A stretch of DNA of 64,000 nucleotides from Silene latifolia (lineage: Eukaryota > Streptophyta > Magnoliopsida > Caryophyllales > Caryophyllaceae): contig NC_133534.1 of the NCBI RefSeq assembly GCF_048544455.1, forward strand, positions 32,626,217-32,690,216. The letters run 5' to 3'. Every line of letters begins with the position of its first letter. The first letter of the stretch is position 1. A program made the translations under genes and the position numbers. The notes beneath the pieces are model-generated. The model made no database searches, was not told the DNA's origin, and saw nothing but the letters and a program-made list of their open reading frames with translations. Below, piece after piece: positions 1 to 11,894 of this stretch.

Positions 1-171
1 TTGCTGAAAGTCCCGGTTATTTTTCTAAAGGCTGTGACCGATATTATTGATGGCGATAGGCCCTCTGCAGAGGAGTTCATGCAAAATTTGACTGACGTTA
101 CAGCTTCTTTGGACTTGACTGTTGCTAAAGTTATCGATTTTGTCGATGGGAAATGCATCGCTGAACTCTGA
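1..171 (+). CDS. MTN1: 5'-methylthioadenosine nucleosidase, C-terminal end (partial)
   Basis: The window opens inside this gene; the last 56 codons are read in frame 1 to a TGA at 169-171. The peptide (KVPVIFLKAVTDIIDGDRP, later VAKVIDFVDGKCIAEL) closely resembles the C-terminus of Arabidopsis MTN1/MTN2. These enzymes cleave methylthioadenosine to methylthioribose and adenine in the Yang (methionine salvage) cycle that follows ethylene, polyamine and nicotianamine synthesis. The KAVTD segment corresponds to the block holding the catalytic aspartate in bacterial MTA/SAH nucleosidases (family knowledge). Only the final exon is present, so the start, the remaining exons and the choice between MTN1 and MTN2 cannot be judged. 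A foldback MITE begins about 50 bp after the stop, probably in the 3' UTR. Confidence 0.85.
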   Translation: MLKVPVIFLKAVTDIIDGDRPSAEEFMQNLTDVTASLDLTVAKVIDFVDGKCIAEL

Positions 172-219
172 AGTTTCCCTTGGCTACCATTCCTTACAAT
201 TCTTTCAGGCACACAAAGG

Positions 220-513
220 GTGTGTTTGGATAGCGAAAGTGGAGGGAAAGAGAGGGGAGGGGGAAGGAGGGAAGAGAAAGGGAGGGAAAGGAAGGGGAGG
301 GTAAATGGGGTGTGGGTGTTTGGATACAAGTTCCTTTCAAATCTTGCCTATTGTGGAGAGATTTTGATTTGCCTTGGAGGAGGGAAAATGGATCCCTCCA
401 AATCTCTCCCCCTCCATTTCCTTCCACTCTAATTTTCTATCCAAACAAAGGATTTTAAATCCCCTACTCTCTCTCCCTTTCTTTTCCCTCCAAATCCTCC
501 AATCCAAACACAC
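220..513. mobile_element. foldback MITE with GTGTGTTTGGAT terminal inverted repeats
   Basis: The outer 12 bases, GTGTGTTTGGAT (220-231), recur inverted at 502-513 as ATCCAAACACAC. The next tens of bases are also complementary: a G/A-rich left arm (GGAGGGAAAG-like) against a C/T-rich right arm (CTTTTCCCTCC-like). Shorter internal copies of the TTTGGAT motif give further foldback pairing. There is no coding content; open frames here are low-complexity artefacts. I could not define a clean target-site duplication, so the superfamily (Harbinger- or hAT-like) is open. Confidence 0.7.
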
Positions 514-1260
514 TGTATAACACTTACCTCATAGCATAAATTCTGGTGGTCCAATTAAGAAGTTGCAGAATGCAAACTGGGTGTTCATCCTCAATTTTGC
601 CCTACTTAACTATAGTAAATAAGTAATATGATAAATGGAATCGTTTTTTTTTTTTGTCATGTTCCTTTGCCAAACTTCAAATTTCTTCTAGTTGTGTTCA
701 TTGCAGTATTGAACTTCTAATGGAAAATGCCTCTTTTAAGCTAGTATCCTGATAAAAAGAAAATGCTCCTGGCAGCGTTAATTGTTGACGGGATTTTGTA
801 CTTGGGTTATAGGTTCGATCCTGAAGGGCGTTACCGGCCAATCCCATATTTTAGAATGCATTTTCTTCGAGTCATATGATTGATGCCTCTTCAATTTTAC
901 TGGTATAACCGAGTACTTCTGACATAAATTGTTCCAAAATGATTTTGGAGGCGATTTTTAGTTGGAAATTAGCTCGATTACTGGTGACGCGAACAAATTA
1001 GATTACTGAATGAAAGATTATTAGTAGAGCAAAAGGTATGCTTCTTAACTACTCTCCATTTGATTATACATTCTTTACAAGAATGAGCACCTAAATATAC
1101 CTCTACCATTTCCCCCCACAATAAATGCTTTTCAAGAATGTTATTTAATTTCTCTACTCTCTTTAATGGACATTATGCAATAGGATATATACAGTTGAAT
1201 TGTTTGCAGGGATCAACTATATCTGCAGTCTAATCTTTAGAAGATCAAAATTTCGATTAA
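514..1260. other. intergenic region upstream of the polyketide synthase gene
   Basis: AT-rich DNA with no gene that I can support. A short stretch near 810-840 carries a tRNA-like B-box (GGTTCGATCC) but no cloverleaf. The last part should contain the promoter of the downstream gene. Confidence 0.5.
1186..1192 (+). promoter_or_regulatory. putative TATA box of the LAP5-type gene
   Basis: TATATAC lies about 70 bp upstream of the ATG at 1261, a plausible distance for a plant TATA box with a short leader. The assignment rests on position and motif only. Confidence 0.35.
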
Positions 1261-2548
1261 ATGGGGTTCGAAAACATCAAACTTAATGGCATGGGGAAGA
1301 AGCCAACTCCCGGAAAAGCAACTGTTCTATCTCTTGGTAAAGGTTTCCCTCATACACTTGTGATGCAGGAGTTTCTAGTTGATGGCTACTTCAAGAACAC
1401 CAATTGCGACGATCCTGAGCTCAAGCAGAAGTTAACTCGGCTATGTACTTTCTCTACTCTTTTTCTTTCCTGATTTGCACCCATATGAGTATCTCAACAT
1501 CATTTTCAGAATTATTGATACAGAATATTGTTTGACAATTTTGTGTAATTTTGTAGGTAAGACAACAACTGTGAAAACAAGATATGTGGTAATGTCGGAC
1601 GAGATTCTAAAGAAATGTCCAGAGCTAGCAATGGCAGGCCAAGCCACAGTAAAACAAAGACTAGACATCTGCAACGACGCTGTAACGGAGATGGCAATTG
1701 ACGCCTCAAAAGCCTGCATCTCAGATTGGGGCAGACCCATTTCAGACATAACCCACTTGGTTTATGTGTCCTCCAGTGAGGCTCGTTTACCCGGTGGTGA
1801 TCTCTACCTTGCTAAAGGGCTTGGGCTGAGTCCCGAGACAAACCGAGTCATGCTTTACTTTTCTGGGTGCTCTGGTGGGGTGGCTGGCCTTAGAGTGGCC
1901 AAGGACATTGCAGAAAACAACCCTGGTAGCAGGGTGCTATTAGCCACTTCTGAAACAACCATAATTGGATTCAAGCCACCGAACCCTGACAGACCATATG
2001 ATTTAGTTGGGGTGGCATTGTTTGGTGATGGGGCCGGGGCAATGATAATTGGGTCCGACCCGGACTCAACAGAAAACCCACTTTTCGAGCTGCACACTGC
2101 AATCCAGCATTTCCTGCCTGATACTGAGAAGATCATTGATGGTAGGCTAACTGAAGAAGGCATAAGCTTTACTTTAGATAGAGCCCTCCCTCAAATAATT
2201 GAGGACAATATAGAAGGGTTCTGTGATAAACTGATGAGTAGTGTCGGATTAACTAGTGAAGATTATAATGATATGTTTTGGGCAGTTCACCCTGGTGGAC
2301 CTGCGATATTGAACAGGCTCGAAAAGAGGCTTGATTTGTCACCAGATAAGCTGAGTGCTAGCCGAAGGGCTCTGACGGATTACGGGAATGCTAGCAGCAA
2401 TACAATTGTGTATGTGATGGAGTATATGATTGAAGAAGGGTTGAAAAAGAAGAATGGAGAAAAGAATGATAATGATTGGGGACTGATTTTGGCTTTTGGT
2501 CCTGGAATTACATTTGAGGGTATTCTTGCTAGGAATTTAACTGTCTGA
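1261..2548 (+). CDS. LAP5: LAP5/PKSB-type type III polyketide synthase (hydroxyalkyl alpha-pyrone synthase)
   Basis: Two exons, 1261-1444 and 1557-2548, encode 391 aa. The single intron (GT at 1445, AG at 1555-1556) splits a cysteine codon (Cys62), the position conserved across the chalcone synthase superfamily. The Cys-His-Asn triad is intact: Cys166 in YFSGCSGG, His306 in WAVHPGGP and Asn339 in DYGNASSN; the C-terminal AFGPGITFEG loop is also present. Segments such as KTTTVKTRYVVMS and SSSEARLPGGDLYLAKGLG match Arabidopsis LAP5/PKSB more closely than LAP6/PKSA or true chalcone synthases. Family knowledge: LAP5 and LAP6 act in tapetal cells with ACOS5, CYP703/704 and TKPR1, condensing hydroxy-fatty acyl-CoA with malonyl-CoA into alpha-pyrones for sporopollenin. 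No break is seen; length is normal. Confidence 0.93.
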
Positions 2549-4119
2549 TAATAATATGTTGATTTTACCTGTTTTACAGCAGTTACATGTAAGCTACTGC
2601 TACATAAAAAGTTTCCTATCATAAAGTTACTGTGTACTGGTTATAATTATTCTCGAATCATAATGAAAATCTAAGAAGCTATTTGCTCCGTATATCGTAT
2701 CAAAAATGGTGTATTGTACTTGAGTAACACACTTTTCACTTAGTTATGAAATTATAAAACCATTATCTAGTCTTTAAAGCCAAGTCTTAGTTTTTCTCAC
2801 ATAATCTGAGAAGACGACTGCCTGCACCGCTTATACTGCAACATGATAGTAATTAGTAATGCAGACGTAGCCCTAAGGCTTTGCCGTGAATCAGTAGCAG
2901 ACAGATTAACAAAAGCGAGTAGGACAGAAAAGGCGAAGCCCATTCCAAACAGGATGAGATGGTTTCAAAGAGTTGAAGGGAGTTCCTATACTTATTGACA
3001 GTTCTCAATCGATCACGTATCATCGCATTCAAATTAGATCATTTGGGGCCATGTAGGTACACCGAGTCACGTATACATTGAAGTGTTTAGCGCCAAATCA
3101 TAGGCGTATTAGATTAGCGGCTGTATACAAATAACCATTATTACCGCAATAAACATGTATCACCACAAGGAACGTTCATAACAGGCTCCTAAAGTCGTTC
3201 GAGCTGTGTATCTACCCTTTAGTTTCCGTCACTCGATAACATCTCAATAAACCATGTCACAATGAATTGATGCTATCAGCTTCATAGCAGCAATTCATAC
3301 TCATTTATAATCACTTTTCTGCAAGTCAGTGAATTTGTTTCAACCAATAGAGCATCACCATCAACTCAATGGTGATGTAGAAGATGACTTGATGCATAAT
3401 GCAGTACTTCTCGGTTGAGTTTAGATTAAGTTTGAGCACCATAGGGAACGAGCACACATTGGATGCTTTCACAAATTTCAATCATTTTCAACACCATGGC
3501 GCCAATAACTAATCCCGGTCATGTATTCTGGCCTTCAGTTTAAGACGTTCAATTCCATCTCGCTGATTATATTAAAGAGAGTTGCAACTCATAGATATTC
3601 TAGCAAGATGGTGTGTTTACATGCACGTCTTTAACCATTGGCAGGAAGGCATGGTTATTTGCACACCTTTAATGCACGCTGGATATTCTCGTTCCCATTA
3701 TCCATCGTGTTTTTCAAATTAAGCGCTCTGTGGAACGCAAGGATAAGCATGCTAAAATTTAAGTCATCCTCAAAAGTCCAGAAAGAATTTGCAATTTCCA
3801 GAAGGCAAAATACACATACCGGTTTTTTCTCTGATCTAGGTATAACCGGATATCTGTTACAGAATCTGACCGTCAGCTACCATAAAAGTTACCACGAGTT
3901 TTTCCAGATAAATAAACTCAAGAACTTCATACTTTGACATACTTTTAATCAACAGTCCTAGAGAAAATGGCTATGTCGAAACAAGTGACATATTTGCCTG
4001 ATAGCACTTAACTGTAGGCCTGCACCATAAGCGAATACATCCGAATAAGTTAATGAAATCCACCCTTTGAGATCGCTAAACCAAATTGTTGGTGCAGCTT
4101 GCCACATCGTGTTGTAAAA
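2549..4119. other. intergenic region between convergent genes
   Basis: This holds the 3' UTRs of the polyketide synthase (left) and the ERD2-like gene (right, minus strand), plus about 1 kb of mixed-composition DNA. The only open frame of note (3638-3937, 99 aa) has no recognisable domain and I do not support it as a gene. No clear terminal repeats were seen. Confidence 0.5.
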
Positions 4120-7100
4120 TTATACAACTCCTGAAGGAAGTCGCATAACAAGTTGTCCTCCAAAGATGCTGCAAGCATTGAAAAAATGGAATGAATAAAC
4201 GAAAAAGATAGATGAAAGGTGTGAGGTAGAAGCTTAAGTCCTTGAGTTGTGGTCAAAAATACATGTAAGATAAGCAATCTTGCCAGTCATTAAACATAGG
4301 ATCAAAAGTCGTCAGTATTGGTTCTCTTCATACAACAACAATACCCCTCTGCAATGGCTTCTGCAAATTGCAAGTGGGGTAGGGGGTCGAATGTATGTGC
4401 CCTTACGATTCTCTTCATATAAAAAAAAAAAAAAACATTGACCAAAATAAGTAAATGAACAAGACAAGCGACGAACCTTTTGACATAATAATAACAAAAG
4501 TCTGCAAGGATGAAGGTTTGAACAATCTCCGAGATGAGGACAAAGGATGGCCATAATCCATAGCCCAAAGCAGTAAGGAGGTGCCCACGACTATCCAAAA
4601 CCTAGATGAAAAAAGAGCGGCAAAAGATCACAACATAGAAGTAAGAATGAAGATCCTCTTTTATTGATTTTTATTATGCAAATTACGTACTCCTTATAAA
4701 CAAGAATCCCCGGAGTTGCCATGTTATATTTAACCAATGATTCAAGACATTTATTCAAAGAGCATAGATGTTTACAGGCTTAGCCAATTAGAGATAATTC
4801 CTCCGGGTTCTTCTGTCATATTCATTTCTGTTAGATATTTTCTACTCAGTGAGCATATCTCAGGTACAAGCTCTCGCGACAAGACACGTACGGATTTATG
4901 ATAAATGTTTTAAATAGGTAATTTTAGATTTACAATTGCTATTAATCATGGTATGAGAACAGTAAACGAAAAACTGTTCAAGAAAAAAAGAAGCAATTGA
5001 CAACAAATCCAATCCATAAGAAACAACATGAATAAATTTTGTCAAAGAACACAAAGAGGACATCTCGCTAAAAAATAGGCAATCTAGTACCAAGGAGAAT
5101 GGAATGTTGACCCTTTCCATGATTAACATTTCAGAGCAATTTTTAGTGCACTGAATAACACAAGTAAACAACAAAAGTCATACATATATTTTTATGAGTT
5201 CCAGTACAAGGAGATTGGAGATTTGGAGGGCCAGAAACACTGCATTTATCTTGAAACACTTTCTCAAACTTCAAGTTCAAAACAATACCTGAAGAACCCA
5301 GTGGGCACAACTCAAAAACCTTGCTACTCCAAGTGCAAACACATAATGAGCTGTAAATGGTTCAACAATCTGAAGGAACAAAACAATCGGGAGTCAAAAA
5401 TCAACAGAGTGATAATCAATTAATCATAATACAGATTACTCCCAAGATAACCGCACCTTTGTATTTTGCATAACCCGCAACTGTGGCAGCACTGAAACAG
5501 CTTCTAAATATACACACATTGCCCACATAATTCTGTTTATAATATTGTGTGAAGTTGAGGGATGAACTAGGAATGCTAAAACAGCACATGGCGCCAACTG
5601 CCAAAAGAGAGAGGAAATATAATTAAATTAATACTCCCCGCAACTTAACAAGGGATATGTTGAAGTAGAAACAAAATACAAAATATGGTATGTGGGATAC
5701 AGACAAGACACAAGACAGATTTCCAGTTGCAAGCCATATAAATCAATTCTGAAGCAACAATATTTTGAAGGTAAGGCATGGTGAAGTGGTTCCCTCTCCT
5801 ACCTTCCATAGTGTACACATGGGTTTAAAATTTAAATCCTCTTTCCAACTAGACCAAAGGAATGCCCCTTCTCTCTCCCTCCCTAAACGGGTTTCGCCAG
5901 AACTTAGAAACAACAACAGATGACACATAATTAAGTTAAGGAAAAATGGAAAAAAGTTACTCAAAATAATAGGTACGCCGCATTAAAAATACTGATGAAA
6001 AAAACGGCATTTGCCATACACACGAAAAGTGCACAGAAGCAGTTAGCCAGAATCACCACTCGTGCAACTGTGCAAGTGGCAATGAACAAACTAACATAAG
6101 ATTATGATGCAGCCCATTCACATACGATGTTGATATTGCAGTTTATTTATTAAAAAAACATTTTAAGAAACGAAAAGGTGATGAATTTACCAAACTGAAA
6201 TTTGAACTCCCAAGTTTTAGCAGTAATACTAGGAAATATTAAACTGAATAACAAAGTCTTAATGCAATACAGTTCTTGTCTATTAACATTGTTCTTGACG
6301 CCTCACTACCCAAATATGTTAAAATAGTTCACATGGTCTGCAAGGTATTCCACGGAGCAGAGCAAATAGTGAGATCATTCATCGCTCCAGCAGAAACAAG
6401 GCAGTAATAGATACCTCAAACTAATGATAACACTATGATGGGAGTAGATTGACAACAGCTAAATATAAAGGAGAGACGCCAGTACATAATGATCTCGAAA
6501 CTGTAAGATGTCCAGTCATATCAAAAGGTAGAAAAATGATCACCAAGTATATGGCTATATGAGCACCCAGCAAACGTTTAGCAGGTAGGCAAGGAGGCAA
6601 CATAATAGAGAGATCAAAATAAATTGCTTCTATCAGCTAGCTAAGCCTCTTAATCTGTAATAATCAAATAGATGACTCGCGTCTGAGGGTAATGAAATTC
6701 CTCCTAAATCTCTTTTGGTTATTACTTATTAGTGTACTCAACCAAAAAATAATTGGAAAGACAAGAATACGAATGAAACAGCTTACCCTGATGTTAGTCA
6801 GTAGCCACTACTCGAAATTACAGATTATTTATAATTCACAGCCAAGTTAAAGTCACTTCACTCACCACATAATATATAGGAAAGTTGTCCTTATCCTCCA
6901 TATAAGTTGACCTCAAGCTGAACCGAATCATATAAATTACCCACAACGTAAAAGCCAACGTAGCTGAATCAAGCAGCGTATGTATATCATATTCCATGAC
7001 AAAACTACAGTACAGCCTTATTGCTAGAAATATAGCAGTCAGCTCTTGTGACTTCAGTGAGAGCCCTGCATATCATCCAAAGAAGAATAATTTATTGAAG

Positions 7101-8716
7101 ATACAACCTCAGCAATACCAAACAGAAACTATAGTGCTCTCCCAACATTAAAAAAAAAAAAATAATAATAATTGACAAACATCTCAACAAAGTTAATCGG
7201 CTACTAATACTAATAACAAAACTAAAACTAATCATTTGTTTTACTCCAAGTCTCCAACCGCGAATTAATCTGTTGTCAATCTGTAACATACTCAATTTGC
7301 TGTCAATTTCACGGTGGTGGTAAACAGACCAAAAGGAGTATTAGCTATTGTGTTGGTATCACATAAGTGGAAGAATTAGTATTAGTATACATGTTGATTC
7401 CTCACTGAAGCCTTGGTGCGTCTAGCACCTTCTAAAACTAAGCAAGCATCATTGACTTCTTAGGCAGTTAGACATTAAAATAGCAAAAACTTTAAAGCCA
7501 AACACTCCAATTTGCTTTTCTAGAACGCAAACTTCCGAAATCCCAAAAATCAAGCAATATAAAGACTAAAGGAACAAGAATATTAAAAAATCTAAAGCAA
7601 TTACTGCAATTCCAAAATCCAATTTCAACACTCCAAAAAACAATTTTAAAAAAAAGTACATTTAAAGTCCAGGTTCAAAACGCAAGTCAATTGATCCCAA
7701 TTCAAAAAGCTCTGTGGCCATTTTAAGTCTTTACTAACAAGAAGTTAGAAAGAAAAAGGTTGGATCTTTATGCTTCACATGTAGGCAAATGCCCACACCA
7801 GAAAAGTTTAAATATTAACAGCTCTCTGGTTTGAAGTAAGCCTCATCAGATAGGTATCTTGATACAAGGGGGTTGAAGTTGTAAAAAATCAAGCCAAAAA
7901 AAAAAAAGAGAATAAATAATCATCTAAACAATACTCATATCGAAAAAATCATCTGAAAATTAACAATAATGCTATCAGGAATGTCCTTTCAGATAATTGA
8001 CATTAAGCTACATAAAGCTACAATGTTCCAGCAATAAAAATTATAATTAGAAGAATTAAACGGAGCAAATTAAAGCCAAAAGATCAAAACTTTTAAAACG
8101 GCACAAAAATCCGATACCGCGAATATGATAATTACATAAATAAACCTTCAGATGAACTGCACCACTGAGATTAAACTGAACAAATTAAGCGAAAAGATCA
8201 GAGCTACATAAAGCTACACAACCTCAAATTTGTATCTCAAAAACAGAAGAAATTTGAAAACAAAAGAGATTAAACTGAGCAAATTAAGCGAAAAGATTAG
8301 AGCTTCAACACATCACCACAACCTGATAAATCAAAATTTAAACTACACAACCTCAAATTCATCTCACATCCAGAAAAATGAAAACGAAAGTGATCAAAAT
8401 GCGCAAATTAAGCAAAAGATCATCAAATTAGCTTCAAAATTTGACGAAAAAATCGAAACAATAGAGATTAAAGCGAAGAAATCAAATGAATACCGGCGCA
8501 AGTTTTCTCCTTGGCGAGCTTATAAATAAGGACAGCGATACCAATGGCGTGAACGGCTTCGGCGGCGACGAAGAGATTATCGTGATCATGCACGACAGCC
8601 CTAAGCAAAACCAAGGCCGCCATTCCGGCGACCACCGCGAGAAACGCCTTTACCTTCGGCGGTTGTCGTTTTAGCCATAAAGTTATTGTGTGGATCGGCC
8701 TTCTTTGCGGCCTCAT
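4120..8716 (-). CDS. ER lumen protein-retaining receptor family protein (ERD2-like)
   Basis: Six exons on the minus strand: 8716-8494, 7065-6866, 5597-5457, 5369-5289, 4601-4477 and 4168-4120 (stop TAA at 4122-4120). All junctions are GT-AG, phases agree, and the product is 272 aa, the same length as Arabidopsis At1g75760. Conserved blocks in order are VKAFLAVVAGMAALVLLRAV, NLFVAAEAVHAIGI, KEKTCAG-LSLKSQELTAIF, YMEDKDNF, VSVLPQLRVMQNTK, IVEPFTAHYVFALGVARF, SEIVQTFILADFCYYY and a C-terminal LRLPSGVV-like tail (here MRLPSGVV). It should be a seven-span Golgi/ER membrane protein. This longer class is related to the KDEL receptor ERD2 (about 215 aa), but its cargo role is less certain than ERD2's. 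The ATG at 8716 opens a family-like N-terminus (RPIHTITLWLKRQPPK). Intron 1 (8493-7066) is long and shows nothing recognisable. A SINE relic sits in the last intron. Confidence 0.93.
4333..4408 (-). mobile_element. 5'-truncated Au-like SINE with 11-bp target-site duplication
   Basis: On the minus strand the sequence reads like the 3' part of the plant Au SINE: ACATTCGACCCCCTACCCC, then GCAGAAGCCATTG, ending in a GTTGTTG-type tail. It is flanked by perfect 11-bp direct repeats TTCTCTTCATA at 4322-4332 and 4409-4419, the hallmark of target-primed insertion. It lies in the last intron of the ERD2-like gene (4169-4476), in the same orientation as the gene. Confidence 0.72.
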
Positions 8717-9020
8717 TTTCGATTGATTTAGGGATTTGATTTTATCTTTTTACAGAAATTGATTTGATTTGGGGATTTAGGTTTCTCTCTCTTGTCGTGT
8801 GTTCATTCGTTTCTTCTGAATTGAATTGATTAAAGGTGTGATTGTACTGAATTAAGGTATTTGATTTGGGGAAGTTGGTGGCAGGTGACCCGTCCTGGGA
8901 CCAGGGGAGTTGGGGGGATTGTAGATACGGGGCGATTAAATGCGGGTTTGGATCGGATATATTTTTGTCGAAAAAAGAATTCTATTTAGTGGCAGGTAAA
9001 TTGTTTGCAGTTTGTATTTT
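8717..9020. other. 5' flank of the ERD2-like gene
   Basis: T-rich sequence upstream of the minus-strand ATG at 8716. It should hold the 5' UTR and promoter of that gene; no convincing TATA box was identified. It ends at a MULE-type element. Confidence 0.4.
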
Positions 9021-9918
9021 GGGATTTTCTCATTTATACCCCTGTGTTATTACCTTTTCTCACTTGTACCCCTGCGTATTTCATAAGCCCGCATATACCC
9101 CTCAACTTTACAATAACTTTCATTTAGGACCAAAAGTTAAATTCCGTCAACTTTAGTCCGTTAGATGGAAGATGTTGCATATTATTAGCTGCTAATTAAC
9201 TTTAACTATCATTAAATCCTACTTGTAAGATTAGAAAATTAATTTTAAAAAATAAGAAAATGGTTTTACAAATATGAAAATTAAAGCATGCCCCAACCCC
9301 ATCACAACCACCAGCATCCGCCAACTACTGCACCGGCCACCAGGGCCCACCACCCTACAAAACCAGTCCAATTTACTGCACTCCACTGCCAGCAGTATTT
9401 AAACTCGGCCACAATTTAGCCCCTCTCTCCGAGACCACCAAAACTAGGGGATGTATTCTACCGCCTTATTGTGAAGTTGAATGAAAGAGATACAGTGAAA
9501 CAACGCTAGCACCAAGGAATGGTGAGCGCAGCCAGGAATGGTGGCTTTCGTGCGAGGTTTGATGAAGGTGCTCGATGGCAAGGTAGGCTGAGTTATGATG
9601 GCGGCGATCGGAGGTGATAAGATGTAGCTGGTAACAAGGGTACTTGCCGTGATTGAGGGGGTTTATTTAAAAAAAAAAAAAAAAATACTTCATTTTATTT
9701 CCATTATTACGATTATTTAGTATCAAGGATTAATTGAAATTGATTAGAGAATAATTAATTGTCAAATGATAAACTTAACAGATTTTAACTAACGGAATAT
9801 GACTTCTGGTCACGGATGAAAGTCATTGCAAAGTTGAGGGGTACATCTGGGCTTATGAAATACGCAGGGCTACAAGTGAGAAAAGCTAATAATAGAGGGG
9901 TACAAATGAGAAAATCCC
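9021..9918. mobile_element. non-autonomous Mutator-like element (MULE-MITE) with 9-bp TSD
   Basis: Long terminal inverted repeats of about 140 bp, roughly 80-85% similar by eye, begin GGGATTTTCTCATTT(A/G)TACC. Internal markers such as GCGTATTTCATAAGCCC are shared in both arms. The element is flanked by a perfect 9-bp direct repeat TTGTATTTT (9012-9020 and 9919-9927), as expected for Mutator insertion. The roughly 600-bp interior, including a poly-A tract near 9670, has no transposase and no supported ORF. Confidence 0.85.
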
Positions 9919-9927
9919 TTGTATTTT

Positions 9928-10471
9928 TGTAATGAGTTAGGATTTTGGATTTTGCACTGTTGTCGTTTTATTAATGGTACAAATTATACAATGTTGTCGT
10001 ATGGAATGTAAATTGTGAATTTGTGTTGGTCAAACAGAATTAGTAAGTCGTTATACTTCCAAATTGTTCTACATAAATAAAATTTATATTTGTATTTTTG
10101 GTCGGAAAACGACTCATAAGAATTGTTTGTGGAGATATAAAATATAAAAATTTTGTGATGTGTAACACTTTAATTTGTGGGAATGAAATGAAAACAATCT
10201 TCTTCTTTTTTATGTTGGAGATGTAAACTCCACTTGGCTTTCATGTAACAAAAGAAGCACGAATTTTTGTTTGACACGGACATTATTTGTCTTAAATTTA
10301 AGACCGGTCAAATAATCCATACAGATAAATAGGATAAAAGAAGAATGCATTGGAAAATGGCACGTGAGATGATATTTGATTCGTCTTTAAACTTAAGACG
10401 GATAGTAGTAGCGTAGTTATGTTGGTTACTTAGACTTTCATCAAAGTTATTATAGATTAGGTAATCTAATA
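9928..10471. other. intergenic spacer
   Basis: AT-rich sequence without a supported gene. A short pair of CTTAAATTTAAGAC / CTTTAAACTTAAGAC motifs near 10290 and 10390 may be remnants of another small element, but no complete structure is visible. Confidence 0.35.
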
Positions 10472-10678
10472 CTCCCTTCTATTCATTCATTTTGTCCCTC
10501 TTTCCTTATCAAAGCTAGTCGGATTTTTGTCCCTCTTTCCTTTTTTGGTAACTTTTGTGTGGTCCAAATTTAATTACATGTGGGGTAGAGTGGAATAGAG
10601 TGTTTTGTGTGGTCCAAAATCATTTTCTTAATTCTTGTGCAAAATAGAAGGGGGACAAAATGAATGAATAGGAGGGAG
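10472..10678. mobile_element. Stowaway MITE (Tc1/mariner type)
   Basis: The 207-bp element starts CTCCCTTCTATTCATTCATT and ends with the near-exact inverse (AATGAATAGGAGGGAG). It is bordered by TA on both sides (10470-10471 and 10679-10680). CTCCCT termini and TA duplication are the Stowaway signature. There is no coding content. Confidence 0.88.
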
Positions 10679-10680
10679 TA

Positions 10681-11894
10681 CTTGTATGTTATTCTGTTTC
10701 ACAAACTTTAGTTGACCTACAAATTTTGTAAAGATGTAGTACAATTCAGGACAGTAAGGAGACACAAAGAAAAAGAAACCTAAATTAAAAGTGTGTCTTC
10801 TTGACTTCTTTAGCCGAGTGGGAATCGAATTGATTAGTTGACTTATTACTAGCAAAAGGTAAACTATTTAATGTGAGCTGCTGTCAACTTATTGTGGTCG
10901 AAACCAAATCGATTCAAAGAAGAAATAAAATATGATCCAAATCCAACTTTTAGAAACACCTACCTAATCCATTATTTAGAAATCCAAGTACAACTCATTG
11001 AACTCCGCTATTGAAAATTCGAGCTAAATCCGTCACCGATCCATTCACAATCAAACTGTCAAACCCGATCCGATTAGATTTTATAGAGAATTTAGGCTAG
11101 GTTAGACTTAAATTTTTAAATTTTGCCATATAGGTTAACTTTCTATTGGGTGAAATTGGGTTTTAGCTCGAGTTTTAGGTTATATAGTGTAGTAGATAGT
11201 AATGGCTTACCTAAAAAAATTATTTGATCGTATATGGATTGTAAAATTGATATAGATCACATTTGGATCTAGACCGATGATTGACTAAGAAATTGGATTG
11301 GGTTAGGATCACGCAAAATTCGATCTAACCCAATCCATTGCAATTACGATCTTTTGGAAATGGAGGGTCCATTTCCTTTCAGCGATGTAGATTCCATTTC
11401 GCGACAATCTAACGGTTTAATTTTCATCACTAAAATAAATAAAGGGAAAAGAAAACAGAATGAGAAAAACAATAAAAAATTTTGTAAAACGGAAATGTAC
11501 TCCCCATTTTTTAGGAAACGGAAAGGATCCCCACTCAATTCAGTGCCATCCGCGGGTAGGGAAAACAAGTATTGCACATGACTCCTGTAGGGCACGGGTT
11601 AACGGTTTTTTGTTTTCCAGAAAGTAAATTTGGGGAGCATTAGACACAAAGTTACCAAAACTTACCTGAAATCACCCATCGAATAATTTTTTGAAATGAA
11701 ATTAACTAGATTTATTTCCTTCCTAGGGAGTACTAGTTTCGCCATCAGCTCATCAATCAACAGGAAAGGAACATCCTAAGCATGAAAAATCTATATACAG
11801 GAAGCCATAATAAGCCATAAAAGTTCTAAAAAATTTGTTCATGAACCGCGATCTACGCCTAAGCTATGCAACAAAAACGGAATGTCTAAATAAA
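10681..11894. other. intergenic region
   Basis: Low-complexity and degenerate repeat-like DNA, including GATCTAACCCAATCC-type phrases near 11290-11340. No gene is supported; the frames on both strands at 11344-11595 lack domains. The right end should contain the 3' UTR of the invertase gene. Confidence 0.4.

Noticed and set aside
194-432. Three overlapping open frames in a G/A-rich stretch
   Set aside because: They are low-complexity translations of the MITE arms; no domain or codon signal.
800-840. tRNA-like B-box GGTTCGATCC
   Set aside because: No matching A-box or cloverleaf could be drawn.
1441-2622. Open frames on the minus strand opposite the polyketide synthase
   Set aside because: Antisense shadows of a strong, family-supported coding exon.
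3638-3937. 99-aa open frame downstream of the polyketide synthase
   Set aside because: No recognisable domain, leader or splice context; AT-rich chance ORF.
8230-8529. 99-aa Lys/Asn-rich plus-strand frame
   Set aside because: Lies across intron 1 and exon 1 of the ERD2-like gene on the opposite strand and is compositionally simple.
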